A stretch of 64,000 nucleotides of DNA from Cryptomeria japonica (Eukaryota > Streptophyta > Pinopsida > Cupressales > Cupressaceae): assembly GCF_030272615.1 (NCBI RefSeq), contig NC_081408.1, positions 401,973,889 through 402,037,888 of the forward strand. Direction: 5' to 3'. Positions 22,870 through 35,300 of the stretch are shown one piece after another. The translations under genes and the position numbers were made by a program. The number at the start of each line of letters is the position of its first letter. The first letter of the stretch is position 1. Below the pieces are notes generated by a model that saw only the letters and a program-made list of their open reading frames with translations, was not told where the DNA came from and searched no databases.

Positions 22870-24880
22870 ACTAACTCTTGTTTTTGGAGGTTTTCCTAAT
22901 AGTTTCTTGCATATTTGGAGGGGTTAGATTAGGATTTTTGGATTTCTTTCTATCTTTTCAAGTTGGATTTAAAAAGAATTCATCTTTCCTTTGGGTTAAA
23001 AAGAAACTCATCTTTTATTTTGGGCTTAAAATAAATCAAATTTTCCTTTGGGCCTTAAAAAGAACTTCATTTGCAAGGTTAAAAAGAACCACAAATCAAA
23101 CACTTTGTTTTCTTGCAATATTAGGGAAAAACACTTCAAAATTGGTGCTCTTAAAAAGGACAGAACAAATTTCATTTCTTGCAAAGAGGATAAAAAGCAC
23201 AATCAACCTTATTTTTTGCAAGTTAAAAAGAGCAATCAACTTGTCCATTCTTACAAACCAATTTACTTTCAAGCAACGTGCTTTCATTTTGTTGACCAGG
23301 ATTTCACTTCCCTATTTAGAAAACAAATTGCTATGTGGGATTAAAATGAACACCATGTTTGATTGGAGCAACATCTCTGATTAGGATCTATAAAATCATT
23401 GCTTTGAAGGTTAAAAAGAATTTTGTTTGCCTTGACTTGAGTGGTAGGTATATTCTCTCCCCTTAATTGGGTGACCAAAAATCCAAACCCACTCTTTTCC
23501 ATGCTTTCTTTACTTTCAAGCAAATTAAATCTTTTAGAGGACCTGCCTTCTCGAATCCTTGGGGGGACTAGTGAGAAGGGTACTACCCAAGTGGGCAACG
23601 ACTTTATCACCAAATTTACCAACCCACTATAATCAAATGTGGAGGCTGATGAAAATCCCCTCCAACGGAAGTGTGTGTTTGATAGCCTTCCTCTCGTATC
23701 CTTGTGATGTGAAAAGCCTTTGTTCTAAAGGTTGGGAAGCCTCTTAATGGAGTTTATCATTTGTCGCACCGAATGGAAACTTTACTATGAACCATAGAAG
23801 TAGAAACTTTGAGTCGAGTCAATTGCCATACATTGACAATATCATAGTGCAAGGGTGGGGAAGAATGCACCCCCAAGATTACTCACCATATATCTCCCAA
23901 GATAGCTACCCAATGGTGAAGAAATTCACTTTGAGTTAATTTCTGGAAAAAGGCAAAAAAACAGGCACCCTCTAAGGGGTGACAAGGTTGTTTGAGCTGA
24001 CAGAGTATCGAGACTAGTGGGCTATGATTTTGTCAATGACCCTTGAATAAAGAGTCTACTTAGTGTGTCTTATGTGTATCCAAACCAGTGAAAACATCGG
24101 GGATATGAACACCTCCTCAAAAGAACATACACTCAATGTTTAGCATTAGGATGGCCATTGTCTTCATGTGTGCTATGTGTTCTTGTCATAAATGCTAAAA
24201 CATCTTGCAAAAATATCCAAAAATCAACTCAAAAATCAGCTCAAAAACAAGGAGAGGTCATACGTGGAAGAAATTTGCAAATCCAACAAAGCACCTTTTG
24301 CGGTGGTTATTAACTTTTCAACTATCTTTAGGCAATACTTTCATCCAACAAGATTAGGGGAGTATCAAAACCAAGTGATCAAGATTTTATCATCCAACTA
24401 TCTCAACGATAATAATACCTAGCTAGGTATTCAAGTTAGTCAAATCAAGTTTCCATATCGGGAGACTTTATCCATATCATTTGACATGATTTGTCATAGG
24501 GTCCTATCAAACAAACCCTCTATTCGAATTAGTAAGCTTGAGTATCTGAAACTAAGTATCCATCAAGTCAACAACATCAACCTATCCAAACTGAAACTTT
24601 GATCACTCATGGGACCATCCTTTGTCGCTTGAAAAAGAAGAAGTTTATTCAAAGGAAAAGAGTCCGAGCCTAAATCAAGATCAAGATATCATGACTCTCT
24701 GATCTAATCCCATTTTTTATCAAGATCCCACCTATCAAGAATCTTATGATGATCCCCTAAGATTTTTGTATTCCATCCACGATGATCCCCTTTTATCTCA
24801 AGAATAGAGTCCCATTCAACATCCACCTCCTAAGAAAGAGCATGATATCCCTTCCATCTCCTTCACTAATCTAATTCAAA
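22870..24880. other. Internal region of the gypsy-like element, no recognised gene
   Basis: Short open frames occur (22878-23384 is the longest, 168 codons, Phe/Lys/Asn-rich), but none resembles a known protein. AAAAAGAA-type motifs recur every 40-60 bases from 22970 to 23420. I see no gag, protease or RT motif. Confidence 0.5.
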
Positions 24881-24939
24881 ATCAAGAGAAAAGCACAAAC
24901 TCAAATAATCCTACTCCAAGTCAAGATCAAGATCAAGGA

Positions 24940-25110
24940 ATCCTTTCGTCCTCCAAATCTATTTTAGGTCATTTCATTCCAAAGTCAAACTCTTCATCCT
25001 CAAAAACCATTTTAGGTCCTTTCATTCCAAATTCAAACTCTTCATCCTCCAAATCCATTTTAGGTCCTTTCATTCCAAAGTCAAACTCCCCATCCCTTCC
25101 ATCCATCTTG
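24940..25110. repeat. Tandem repeat of about 60 bp
   Basis: Three to four copies of a unit containing CATCCTCCAAATCCATTTTA followed by GGTCCTTTCATTCCAAAGTC lie in a row. Non-coding interior of the gypsy-like element. Confidence 0.8.
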
Positions 25111-26929
25111 GGTCCTTGCCTCCCTCCATCCACCAATCCATCACCTCAAATGATCCATAAGAAAGATCAACAAAGGCACACATCTTTGAACTTCTTTCAA
25201 CCATCTATATAAACATATTTCCAAAACTATTCTTCCATCATTTCCTTTATCTATTTTGGGTCCTTATGTCCCAAAATTCAATTTTCCTCCATCTCTTTGT
25301 CACCTCTCAAGTTGTGTACCAATGCTCATGTTGAAGACATTTCCATCTATCCTCGTACAAATCTTCAAACATTCTATCTATTATCCAACACCTCTTTTCT
25401 ATCCTTCCATCCCTTTCATTCAATTCTTTACATAATTCCATCATTTGTGAAATAGGCATTTGTGTCATTTTGTCACATGCTTTCCCATGCTCGAATCTCA
25501 TGTTCGGTCCTTTTCCTAGATATCTATTCATGAAATGCTTCAAAATCCGAGTTTGTTCCTCTTTAACATTTTCTTTTGGTTGGGATACACACTCAATCCA
25601 GAAAAGAACCACTTATCGTATCTTGGTACCGACATCTTTTGATTACTATATCTCATATACTTAATCATTTGCTCTAAATCATTGTGATTTCTTAGTCAAA
25701 GACATGGCTAGTGAAACATCTAAAATCTTGCTTTAGTGCCACTGTAATTATCAAACCCATGTAAGTTTCATTACTTACAAGACAATGCAAGAAAAATAAA
25801 GAGCAAAAAGAAATATCAAAAGATCAAAAGCATGAGCAAGAAAATAAATATCAAGAAAAGCAAAATGCAATGAAATGTAATATGAAAATGCTTGGCTGTG
25901 GGAACATGCAAATAACTCCATCGGGGCTATGGACGCCTGGCTAGAAAAGGAGCAATATTTGTGAGATTATAGTGATAACCTTGTCAGGGCTATGGACGCT
26001 CACTGGGAGCGAGGCTCTATCCAGGATGCTTTTGAAGTCAAAGTAACTCATGTAGCTAGCCAAGTTGGATTCTGAAGATTACAATGATCATATGAGCCAG
26101 AATAAACCCACTTGCACATACATGGGTAATCAAAGACTAAGTACCTTGATCCAATTTGGGATTCTTCTTCCCTTTTAAATCTGCTTCCTAGTCCCTAGAT
26201 ATGTTAGGTGGAATTTTTCGGAGGTTCTAAGTGTGGGTTGGGTCTCTATCTTTGAAAAAGTTCAAGAACACTTATTCAAGTGGTGCTAAATACTGTGACA
26301 ATCTTACATATCACCTCTTTGCAAATGGAGACCTCTATACTTGGGGTCAAAGTTTCATCCACTTTATTCTTTATACCACGTCTCCCATTATCCTTCCTCC
26401 AATATCCATTACTCTATCTAAATTCATCCAGTGCTATCTATGATATTTCTTCACGCTAATCCATACCATCTATCCTAACTATTCATTTCTTCCATCATCT
26501 ATCACTGTCTATGATCTTGTTTCTTCTATCCATATCCTATCTCCATCCATATCCCCTTTTCCGTCCTTGATCTTGATCAAAACTAAGGACAAAAACATGA
26601 TTTCAAAAATCTCTTGACGTGTCTCCTCATAAGCTACCTTCATCTTTATCCTATCCATTTCCACCTCAATGGTTCATTCATCCATTCACAATATTCCTTG
26701 TCTTGATATACATTGGGGCAACTAAATACATCTTTCTTCTAATCCAAAAAGCTCCAAAACTCAGAAATGTCTAAAAAAACTAAAAAATCAAAAATCAAAA
26801 TAAAAGATTGAAAATCAAAGCATAAATGCATGGCCTGTCCATCAAATAAACAATAGAAAAACTCTCGAAGTCTGCAATCAAACTGATCACATGTCTTGTT
26901 AATCAATTCATCACTCAAAATCTATCAAC

Positions 26930-27175
26930 ATCAACATGTCTTATACGGGGAAAGGTACACTAGAAACAAGACAGATCAGTCTTATACGGGGTACTCACTC
27001 TTTGAAACCAGACATTCCTATCAATCAGTGAGTCTTGTTAATCAATCCATCTATCAACATCAACATCAACATGTCTTATACAGGGAAAGGTACACTCGAA
27101 ACCAAATAGATCGGTCTTATACGGGTACTCACTCTTTGAAACCAGACATTCCTATCAATCATCGAGTAATCAAAA
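26930..27175. repeat. Duplicated block with the GTCTTATAC...GAAACCAGAC motif (first cluster)
   Basis: A block of about 135 bp occurs twice. Each copy has two GTCTTATAC sites (near 26938, 26980, 27074 and 27115) with GAAACCAGAC or a close variant about 15-25 bases after. A second cluster lies at 28400-28740. Possibly an RNA structure or packaging signal of the element. That function is inference. Confidence 0.8.
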
Positions 27176-28399
27176 CAATGGCATAGATCAATATGACTAC
27201 TGGATTTTGTTCTAGTTAGTCTTATCTTTATTAATTGATGGCAGGACATGTTTCATCTCTCAAAAAAATCAAAAAATCAAGAAAAAGACAAAAACAATCA
27301 CAAACAAGTCAAAAAGTGCAATAAAAACAAGTGGTGAAAACTTGGCAACAAGCACCATTTGTGAGAGAGAAACTCCTCTATCTATCAGTACTCGCATCAT
27401 ATCTTTGGCTCCATCTGATCTAAGCCAATAGCCATTGCAGAACACTTGTACGCGCAACATTATCCTGGACATACTTACCGTAGTCATTGTCCTTGATTTA
27501 TCTGAATCATATCCCACCATGGCTTGGTGATCAGTATAAATATCCATATCAAAGAAGTATCAACGGCAAGGGGAAAAATCCTGACCTCGCTGGGGGCATT
27601 TTGCCTTGAGGGTTTTCTACATTAGACCAAGCACATAGCAAGACGACAAGGATCAAAACAACCAAAAATGACAATACTAATACAAGAGGCTAGACATCAA
27701 GGAATTGAAATGAACAAACGATCTATTTGCAAGATGTTTTACTTGACAAGAATACATTTCCGATAGCATGCATGCTTACTTATGGTTGTTGATTTTTTCT
27801 TATCATATCTCCTAAGCGACTCAAGGATGTCTCAAAGACTAGAGAAGCAAGGAAGGAATGTTATGTTTTCTTGGTCCATTGTTTGGGAGTGAAGCCTTCT
27901 ACTATGCAAATTTGTCTTACGACGTGATCAGACAACATATCATTGAAGACATTTCGGTTTTGTATAGGACAAAGGTTAACTCTTGTTTGTTTTACGCAAG
28001 CAACACTCGGGTCGTCTTGGTTCAATTATACCTCAACGCTTGTGTTGTCTTGCAATATCAAAATCCATGTAAGTTATACTCAAGTCATTATGGTTTAATT
28101 ATACCATGACGCTTGTATCAACTTTCAACAAATCAAGGCACGAAGATGGAAACAAAGGAAGCACTGCACTTTGATCAAAACAGATGGAAACATTTGGGAA
28201 CGAGAATGCATTAGTATCATTTCATTGTCATTATCATCTTAATGTGCATTTAGTTGCATTATCATATCATGGCATTTAGTTGTATATCATCATCATCATC
28301 ATCTAGTCACATTTATCATTGCATCCATCACATGCATATCGATTGCATCATCATGGAATTTTCTTCGCTTTTATATCTTCATCATCCATCCAACTCTCA

Positions 28400-28740
28400 T
28401 CTATCATATCTTATACAGGATGTATCTTTCCTAAAACCATACATTTTGATTAGGTCTTATACAAGATATACCGTTTCTGAAACCAGATGTTTTGGTCATC
28501 TTTGTCTTATACATGAGGTGTCATTCTTGAAACCAAACTTGATCTCAATCTTATCAATTCTATCAATCCATTTCATCTGATCCATTATATCATGTCTTAT
28601 ACAGGATGTATCCTTCCTGAAACCAGACGTTTTGATCAAGTCTTATACAGGATATATCGTTCCTGGAACCAGACGTTTTGATCATCTTTGTCTTATACAG
28701 GAGGTGTCATTCCTAAAACCAGACTTGATCTCATTCTTAT
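28400..28740. repeat. Second cluster of GTCTTATAC...GAAACCAGAC units
   Basis: Six units, arranged as two copies of a three-unit block of about 185 bp (GTCTTATAC near 28409, 28456, 28503, 28594, 28640 and 28690). Each is followed by CTGAAACCAGA(C/T) or a variant. Same motif as the 26.9-27.2 kb cluster in the same element. Confidence 0.8.
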
Positions 28741-29057
28741 CAATCTTATCAATCCAATCAATCTTATCAATCCAACCAATCTAATCAATCTTATCAAACC
28801 CATGTATGTCATCGACTATCCACTCTTCTATCTTTCAAATAACATTCTTCTTCTTTCGAGAGATCATTCATGCCTTTAGTGCTCTCATATCAGCATCATG
28901 TTGACCAATCAATTCCATATCAGTGTATCATATCGAATCAATTTTTCATATTTCATATCAACAATTTTGACGACAGCATCATATCAAAAAAAATTGACGA
29001 CAAATTGAGCGTTTTTCTTTGAATCAACGTAACACGTTGACACAAAGAGGGAAAAAA

Positions 29058-29240
29058 TGTAGACACCTAAAAGTTGCACAATGAATTAAGTGAATTTTAT
29101 TCATTTAATTATCCCTAATTCTTCCAATTAATTAAATTAATATTTAATATTTAGATCTCCTTCTTCTAGCCTAACCTATTAATTAAACTAAGGTTTGATT
29201 AAGCACCTTTATCCATTTGATTGAATAAATCTTATTTATT
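29058..29240 (+). repeat. 3' LTR fragment of the LARD-like gypsy element
   Basis: Matches the first part of the 5' LTR (TGTAGACACCTAAAAGTTGC onward), apart from a small deletion, until TTGATTGAATAAATCTTATT. Then it is replaced by another LTR-like sequence. The remainder of the LTR was not found beyond 30060. Confidence 0.75.
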
Positions 29241-29246
29241 TTTTAA

Positions 29247-30060
29247 TGTTGGCAATATGAAGGAATTGATTATGTGTTGCATTGATGTTTGTCATTGATA
29301 TCAACACTAGCTTATTTGGTTGTTTATTGGGTTCCGGTAGAATGGTTGGATTGTGATAATGATCAGGAGATTGGTCTCTGATATATGGTTTGGTTTGGTC
29401 ATTCATGTGTGTATCACATTCAGTTGGTTCGGGATTCAGTGATCCAGAAGCTATCATATGTTCTAGTAAGCCTTTTGGTTATCAGTAAGGGTTTTACCGG
29501 CAGAGCTTTGTTGAAGATCTTTTGATGGATTTGATAAGTGGTGTTGGTGCGGTTTCTAGAAGGTTCTCAAGATGATGATGGTTATCATGTTCATGTTCCA
29601 GTTGATTGGTGGTATTACATTTGGCTTATGGCGATCTATTTTAGGTCCGGTGCTATTATATGTTATTGACTTCTAAGTTATGGACCGGTTTGTGTAACAT
29701 GTTGGTGGATGCTCTCGATGCATTACGAGTTGGATTTATTGATTGGATAATGTTGCTTTGGCCTTAGGCCAACTTTGGTTGCGAGTTTATGTAATGGATT
29801 TATTGTATTATCTTTTAGGTGGTCGACCTAATTGTTTAGGTCTAGGGTTTGTATAAATATGATGTAAGATCTCTACAAATAAAGTTATAATCATATTCAG
29901 AGGTTTGGTATTGAGCTTAATCTACTCCGGCATAGGAGATGCTATTCTTGCAGTTCAATCTTCTTTTTGGATTGTAGTCTAAAGATTTCTTGTAGTTTAA
30001 AGATTTCTTGTAGTTAGTGAGGCTCCTTAGTGATGAGCAGTTTCATGCATGTGTAGGCCC
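29247..30060 (+). mobile_element. Probable solo LTR or LTR fragment
   Basis: Starts TGTTGGCAATATGAAGG. Contains a TATA-like GTATAAATATG at about 29851, then AATAAAG at about 29878, then a 19-base direct repeat (AAAGATTTCTTGTAGTT). This is the promoter, polyadenylation and R/U5 order of a plant LTR. It interrupts the 3' LTR of the gypsy-like element. No convincing target duplication was found, so the right end is uncertain. Confidence 0.5.
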
Positions 30061-31555
30061 CTTTAACATTTTTTTTTAATTTTTACTTTTATCTTAATTT
30101 GATTGTTTTCTCTCTTTTTTACACTCTAGCTCTTATATTCATTCTTAATTTTCATGGTTACTAATTTCACCACTTTCTTCTATCTTATGCTTATTTCACA
30201 TTTTTAAGGTTTACCTTGTTTTACCTATCCCTTATGTTTGTCATGGTATCCATGACACATATCCTACAATGAGGCCATCTTCTTACCATTGTCTACATTT
30301 ATTTGCCTTGATTATAACATTTTGCTTATACCATTTGCACACATTTTGCTTATACCATTAGCACTCATTTTGACATATCCTTAGCATTTATCCTTAATTT
30401 TAAGATACCATGCCTTCCCCATCACACATGCTTAGTTTAGGGACACTATTCCTTCATCCATCACACTTGAGCTAGCTATGCTACACCCTTACATTGGGAG
30501 GGATCGTGTCTTTCCTTTATTACATCTTAGGCTTTCATAATTATATTTTTTACATTGGGGAAATATGTCCTTTCCCCTTTATCATTCAATACCATATGTT
30601 CCTTATACATGGGGGGCATCATTCCTTCCTTCCATCTACCTTATTTATATGTGCATTCACTAGAGACTTAATTTCTTACCTATATGTTTTTTACACGTGC
30701 TCATAGATATCACATTAGGGGATTAAATTTACTTGCACGTATGTTTTTCTCTTCACTGTTTGCATCCCATAGGTACAACCAATCAAGGGGTATTTTTATT
30801 GCCACTAACATTACTATGTTGAACATTCAAGTAATGGCAATTGCTATAGAGACTCGATACCATGATTAAACACAGTGTTATCACATGACACCTTGTGTCC
30901 CATGCATTATGCCATCTTATAGCACTCATGTAATTCACACCTTTATTACCTTCCAAATCAATAGAATTTATCCTAATTTACTCATGGCAATAGTTTCTTT
31001 ATTCTTATTTGACAACTAAAAAGCTCTTATTTTTTACTTAAAATTTTCACTCATGAATTTAGACCTACTCATTTCCTTATACAAATCCCCCCCTTCCATA
31101 TCCTTAGGTGTTGAAAAATCCACTTTCCATGCATGTCTATGAATGTTGCATACTTGACAATGTCTATGAATGTTGCATACTTGACAAATTGACATGCATG
31201 ATCATTTTAAATTTTATATGCACTAAAGTAAGGCCAAAATTAATTTTGAAATTTGCAAATCAACATCATTTCTCATATCAACATCATTTCTCATTTAGTT
31301 TTGTGCTCATTTTGGATTAAATTTATTCTCAGTAATTTCTCCTCTAAGGTAACTAATAGTTTTAAAGCTTTATATAGCATACCATGCCAACAAATTAATG
31401 GAAATGGAGTTCCACCAACCTTTAATTTTACGGAAGCTGTTATCTGCTTGTGAGGATATGATGATGCACATGAAATTGCTCTTGATAATTTTTACTTTTT
31501 TTATTTTGAGAACTCCAGTTTATCATGTAAAACCTATTTCATAATTTGAAACTAC
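30061..31555. other. AT-rich intergenic sequence, no gene seen
   Basis: Low-complexity T/A/C-rich DNA with imperfectly repeated phrases such as TTTTGCTTATACCATT (30319-30360), TTACATTGGG (30490-30560) and TGTCTATGAATGTTGCATACTTGACAA in tandem (31130-31190). Only short open frames. I cannot assign it to a class. Confidence 0.5.
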
Positions 31556-31559
31556 TTAT

Positions 31560-31800
31560 AATACTGTCTAAATGCCATCTATAATAACCCTATGTCTAAA
31601 CACTAACACTATAATCTTATTTCTAACCTTAATTATAACTCTAACCATAACCCTAATTCAACTTCAATTATAACCTAGTTGAAAACCCTAATTGTAACCC
31701 TAATCCTATCTCTATTTATAACCATATTTATAACTCTAATTGTAACACTAACTATAACCCTAATTTTAACTCTAATTCCAGTTTTAGCCAACACCCTCTT
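31560..31800. repeat. Degenerate telomere-like repeats (CCCTAA variants)
   Basis: Many variants of AACCCTAATTATAACTCTAA with an approximate 12-base period. The CCCTAA hexamer (plant telomere CCCTAAA) is recognisable in about seven to ten places, mixed with AACTCTAAT. Internal position and high divergence show it is not a chromosome end. Confidence 0.7.
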
Positions 31801-32348
31801 TCTTAACTAATTTTCTAACGCTTACACTAATATTATATTTTGTATCAAATAAATAATTTATCATATAAATAATACTAAACACCTTACTGCTACTGTAATT
31901 ACACCTCACCTAAAAATTCAAATTGTATTGAGCTTTATAATCTTACCATTTAATATTAGAATTTTGGCATCTTATAAAAAATATAAATAAAAATTCCACT
32001 ATTTAAATACAAGATAGAAGTCGGTCGAAGTTAGTCTGATATTTACGAGGCCACGATATTTATTTATAGTCAGAAAATATAAAAAAAAAGTTACAAATAT
32101 AAAAATCCAATCAACCACAATATCATACAGAAATTAATTAAAGTGATTGTTCGTTCTCTTCGTTTATAGATTATTTTACATTCGATTCCATTCCATTGCG
32201 GTGAAATGAAAATTCATCACCTCTTTCCGCCCGTGGCAATTAAAACCAGAGGGTTTGAAATAAGCACCTCTACCAGATTAATAACCTTTTCATTTTTTAA
32301 ATGTATCTCACCACATGAGCTATTTTACAAACCTTTCTGACACGTAAA
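31801..32348. other. 3' flank of FCA
   Basis: AT-rich. The part next to 32349 is probably FCA 3' UTR on the minus strand (downstream of the stop). No clear AATAAA on the minus strand, so the transcript end is not placed. Confidence 0.4.
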
Positions 32349-35300
32349 TCATCCCAGTTGGACCTTGTGTGCCTGCAAAAGGAATACAAATACTCAAGTT
32401 GTTCCCCAGGTGTCTCCTTAAAGTTATAACAATTAAAGAAAGAGAAAGCACAGAATCTTCTATAGATCAAAATCCTACTTACCTCTAAATAGACCATTTA
32501 CAAACCTCAAAAACATAAAAATAAATACTTGCCTGCATAGCCATTGCTGGTTGATGGACTCGGGTTTGTTGAAGTTGATGGGGCAGAGTTTGAGGTTGAG
32601 ATTGTAGCTTGGGTACTTGTGTCTGCGGCTGCTATTGTATTTATTTTTAACATGAAAACTGAGACTCGGCAATACATTCTCTTAAAACTGAAAGAACCAA
32701 AAGAATCTCAAGCATAAAATAAACTCACATGCACTGGAATTGTAGGATGTTGAATCTGTTGGTGTGGAACATGAGAATGGGATTGTGTTTGCTGTACTTG
32801 CATTGATGGCTGTAATATATAAGTCAAGTCAGAACCACATTCTGCTAAATAGGCGTAACCAGAGCAGCCTAAACGTGAGATAGACTCACCTGCATTGAAT
32901 TTATTGTTTGCTGGACTTGTGAGTGTTGAAGCTGCGGAAGAACTTGAGAATGGGATTGTGGCTGATGCCCTTGTGTTAGAAACTGCATCTGATGCTTTTC
33001 AAGGGTGATCAATTCCACAGGTTTCTCCCACTGCCAGACATGAAATCAATAACACAATTCTTATCTCTAATAAAGAACATTTTAGGGAAAAATGATTTTT
33101 TCCAATGAACTTACCTTGCTTTCTCCAGTAACACTGTTATAATAATACTTGTGACCCTCTGGAGATGTGTATTCAGTCCAATTACATGGTTCAGGAGTAG
33201 GATGTGAAGTCTTCTCTTCAGCAACAGTATTTATAATAGTTGTTGGTTGGGCGACTGCGAGGGGCTTAATTGGATTAAGGGTTGGATTTGCATTAGGATG
33301 TCCCACATAAGCCCAAGGCTGTGAAACAATCAAACAATATAATCACAATTATTGTCTTCAGAGAGTATATCTAGCACGTATCTAGATAATTTTTATCTCA
33401 TAGTAGAAAATGCCCTCTACATATCATAATGGAAGATAGCAGGCATTATAATTTTAAACAAACCTGTTGTTGAGCTTGGCCTTGTTGAGTTTGCAGAGTT
33501 TGTGTTGAGGTCATGAGCTGTTGTTGATGCTGTTCAAACAGGGATTGTTGTTGCTGCTGCAACGAGGGATGTGGTTGCCCAAAGGAATACTGTTGTGATT
33601 GGAAATTGGCTTTAACAGCCGGTGACTGAAGTTGAACTGGCTGTGACTGAGACATTGGCTGCAGGTTCTGTGAAGAAAGCACAGGAAAGGTGTATTGTGG
33701 TACATTAGTTTGTGCCCATTGCGGCGGCAAAGCATCTTGTTGTTGACCTTGAGGCTTAGAAACTGACAAATGTGGCATCAATTGTTGCAACTGCCCATTT
33801 TGTGAAGATTGTGGAATATTTTGTGGTTGCAAGTTTGGTAACGATTGCGATTGAGGAGCTTGCTGCATTTGCATAGGGACTTGCAATTGCTGTTGCATGT
33901 GAGGAAGCTGCTGACCATATGACTGAGTTTGCAGCTGGGCAGGTGGTTGTAGCTGTTGCTGCATGTGAGGCTGTTGCTGCGTTTGAGGCTGTTGCTGACC
34001 ATAAGCCTGAGTTTGCTGCTGGATGGAAGCTGGATTGAAGCCCTATACAAAGATAGGATTAAGTTCTATGTACTAAACAAGCATGATGCTGTTTTTCTGT
34101 ATCACAAATTTAAATAACATCCATCACAATCAAGCTAAGCAAATGCCAATTACCTGATGGTAAGGAGCTGTCACCTGTGACGGGGCATGCATTTGTCCAT
34201 GAATAGGATCATTCACTTGTCCTCTTATTGGTCCAACCTAAAGGTTTCAAAAACTATTATTATGCCCTACCCACATTTAAAGAAAAACATCTTCAACTAC
34301 AAGTAACAAGCACATCTACCAAAGCACAAATAGCCTTACCATTGGTGGAACAACCTCATTAGGGCCTCCTCTGGGCATTATTGAGTTTCCATAAGGACGC
34401 ATAACAGTATTTGATGTCACCCTGGCTCCAGCAGCCATGGGCTGCCAATTTGTCCGCAGACGTTCTCTTGCATCCCATCCAGCACCAGGTGGAGGTCTGA
34501 TATAAACATAGTTGTATTGAATAGTGGGAAGGATTATTAACCAAAAACATAATCTTGTGGTGAAGTCTTCCTACCTAAGCCCTGTTTGTCCATGCGGTCC
34601 AGGGTTGAAGCCATACCCTTGTGATACAGGATAAGGACCATTTGATGCAACTCTACGTCTTTTAGGCTCAGCAATTCTTACTGTCAATGGGTAATTGCAA
34701 CCCTACAAAAATTTGTCGAGTAAGTTTGTGACATATAATTCAGTCCAATGCCAACCAAATACCAAGCCTCAACAATTACCTCCATCACATAAGTTCCATT
34801 CAAAGCATGAATGGCTGCCATTGCCATTTCTCTTGAAACATACTTGACAAATGCAGAACCTGTAAAGGAAACGCAAATAATGAGTTTGAAGTTGATATCT
34901 ATATCCATCACCAGACCTGCTTAAAACACATACCTCTATTCTTCTTTAGCTCATCTTTCATAAGATAAATACTTTCCACTTGTCCATATCGTGCAAAAAT
35001 CTGTCATTCATGACATAAAAATTTCTCTTTATACAAATCTCAACGTATTTTTTATTTATTCCAAGGTCCATCACACTCATACAAAATTCACCTCTTCAAT
35101 TTCCTTCTCAGTAGCTTGTTTATTAAGAGAACCAACAAACAACTTATGCTCCATTGTACCTAAAAGAGTCATCAAAAATTGAAATCAAACATTGCAGAGC
35201 CTAACTACAGACAATTTTTAATTAAAGCAACAAACTAAAATATTAGCATTGTTCTTTAAGACCAATATAGGTGACGATAATATAGCATTCTGATCTCAAA

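Larger units (their letters stand above)
21054..29240 (+). mobile_element. Large Ty3/gypsy-like non-autonomous element (LARD-like)
   Basis: The 5' LTR starts TGTAGACACCTAAAAGTTGC at 21054. The same sequence recurs at 29058, directly after a polypurine tract (AAAGAGGGAAAAAA), marking the 3' LTR. The latter is recognisable only for about 180 bp before a different LTR-like sequence begins at 29247. After the 5' LTR comes TTTGGCATCCACCGTGGGGG, the usual primer-site context of many plant gypsy elements. The 6.5-kb interior has no recognisable gag or pol and is rich in short tandem repeats. The element cuts the minus-strand gypsy pol, so it is younger than that relic. Left flank CTAGC is a candidate target duplication, with no right partner found. 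Confidence 0.75.

Noticed and set aside
22503-22871. Frames with HMKVLFAHMTVLF-type heptapeptide repeats on both strands
   Set aside because: Produced by a 21-bp tandem DNA repeat; no start context, no homologue, repeats on both strands alike.
28400-28740. Regularly spaced repeats resembling a CRISPR array
   Set aside because: Plant nuclear context, repeats short and imperfect with related spacers, no cas genes; explained as tandem duplication.
29242-30068. TTTAA target duplication around the solo LTR-like sequence
   Set aside because: The right copy overlaps an A/T-rich run and would leave an LTR not ending in CA, so it is not convincing.
31560-31800. Chromosome end
   Set aside because: Telomere-like units are degenerate and internal, with a gene and retroelements on both sides.
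32297-32372. Alternative last FCA exon in the frame reading GTQGPTGM
   Set aside because: Attractive because angiosperm FCA has GTQ near its end, but it needs a phase that the exon 16 donor does not supply.
33511-34050. Minus-strand frames of 74 and 90 codons inside the FCA region
   Set aside because: Shifted readings of the Gln-codon-rich exon 12; the proper frame continues through splice sites into known FCA domains.
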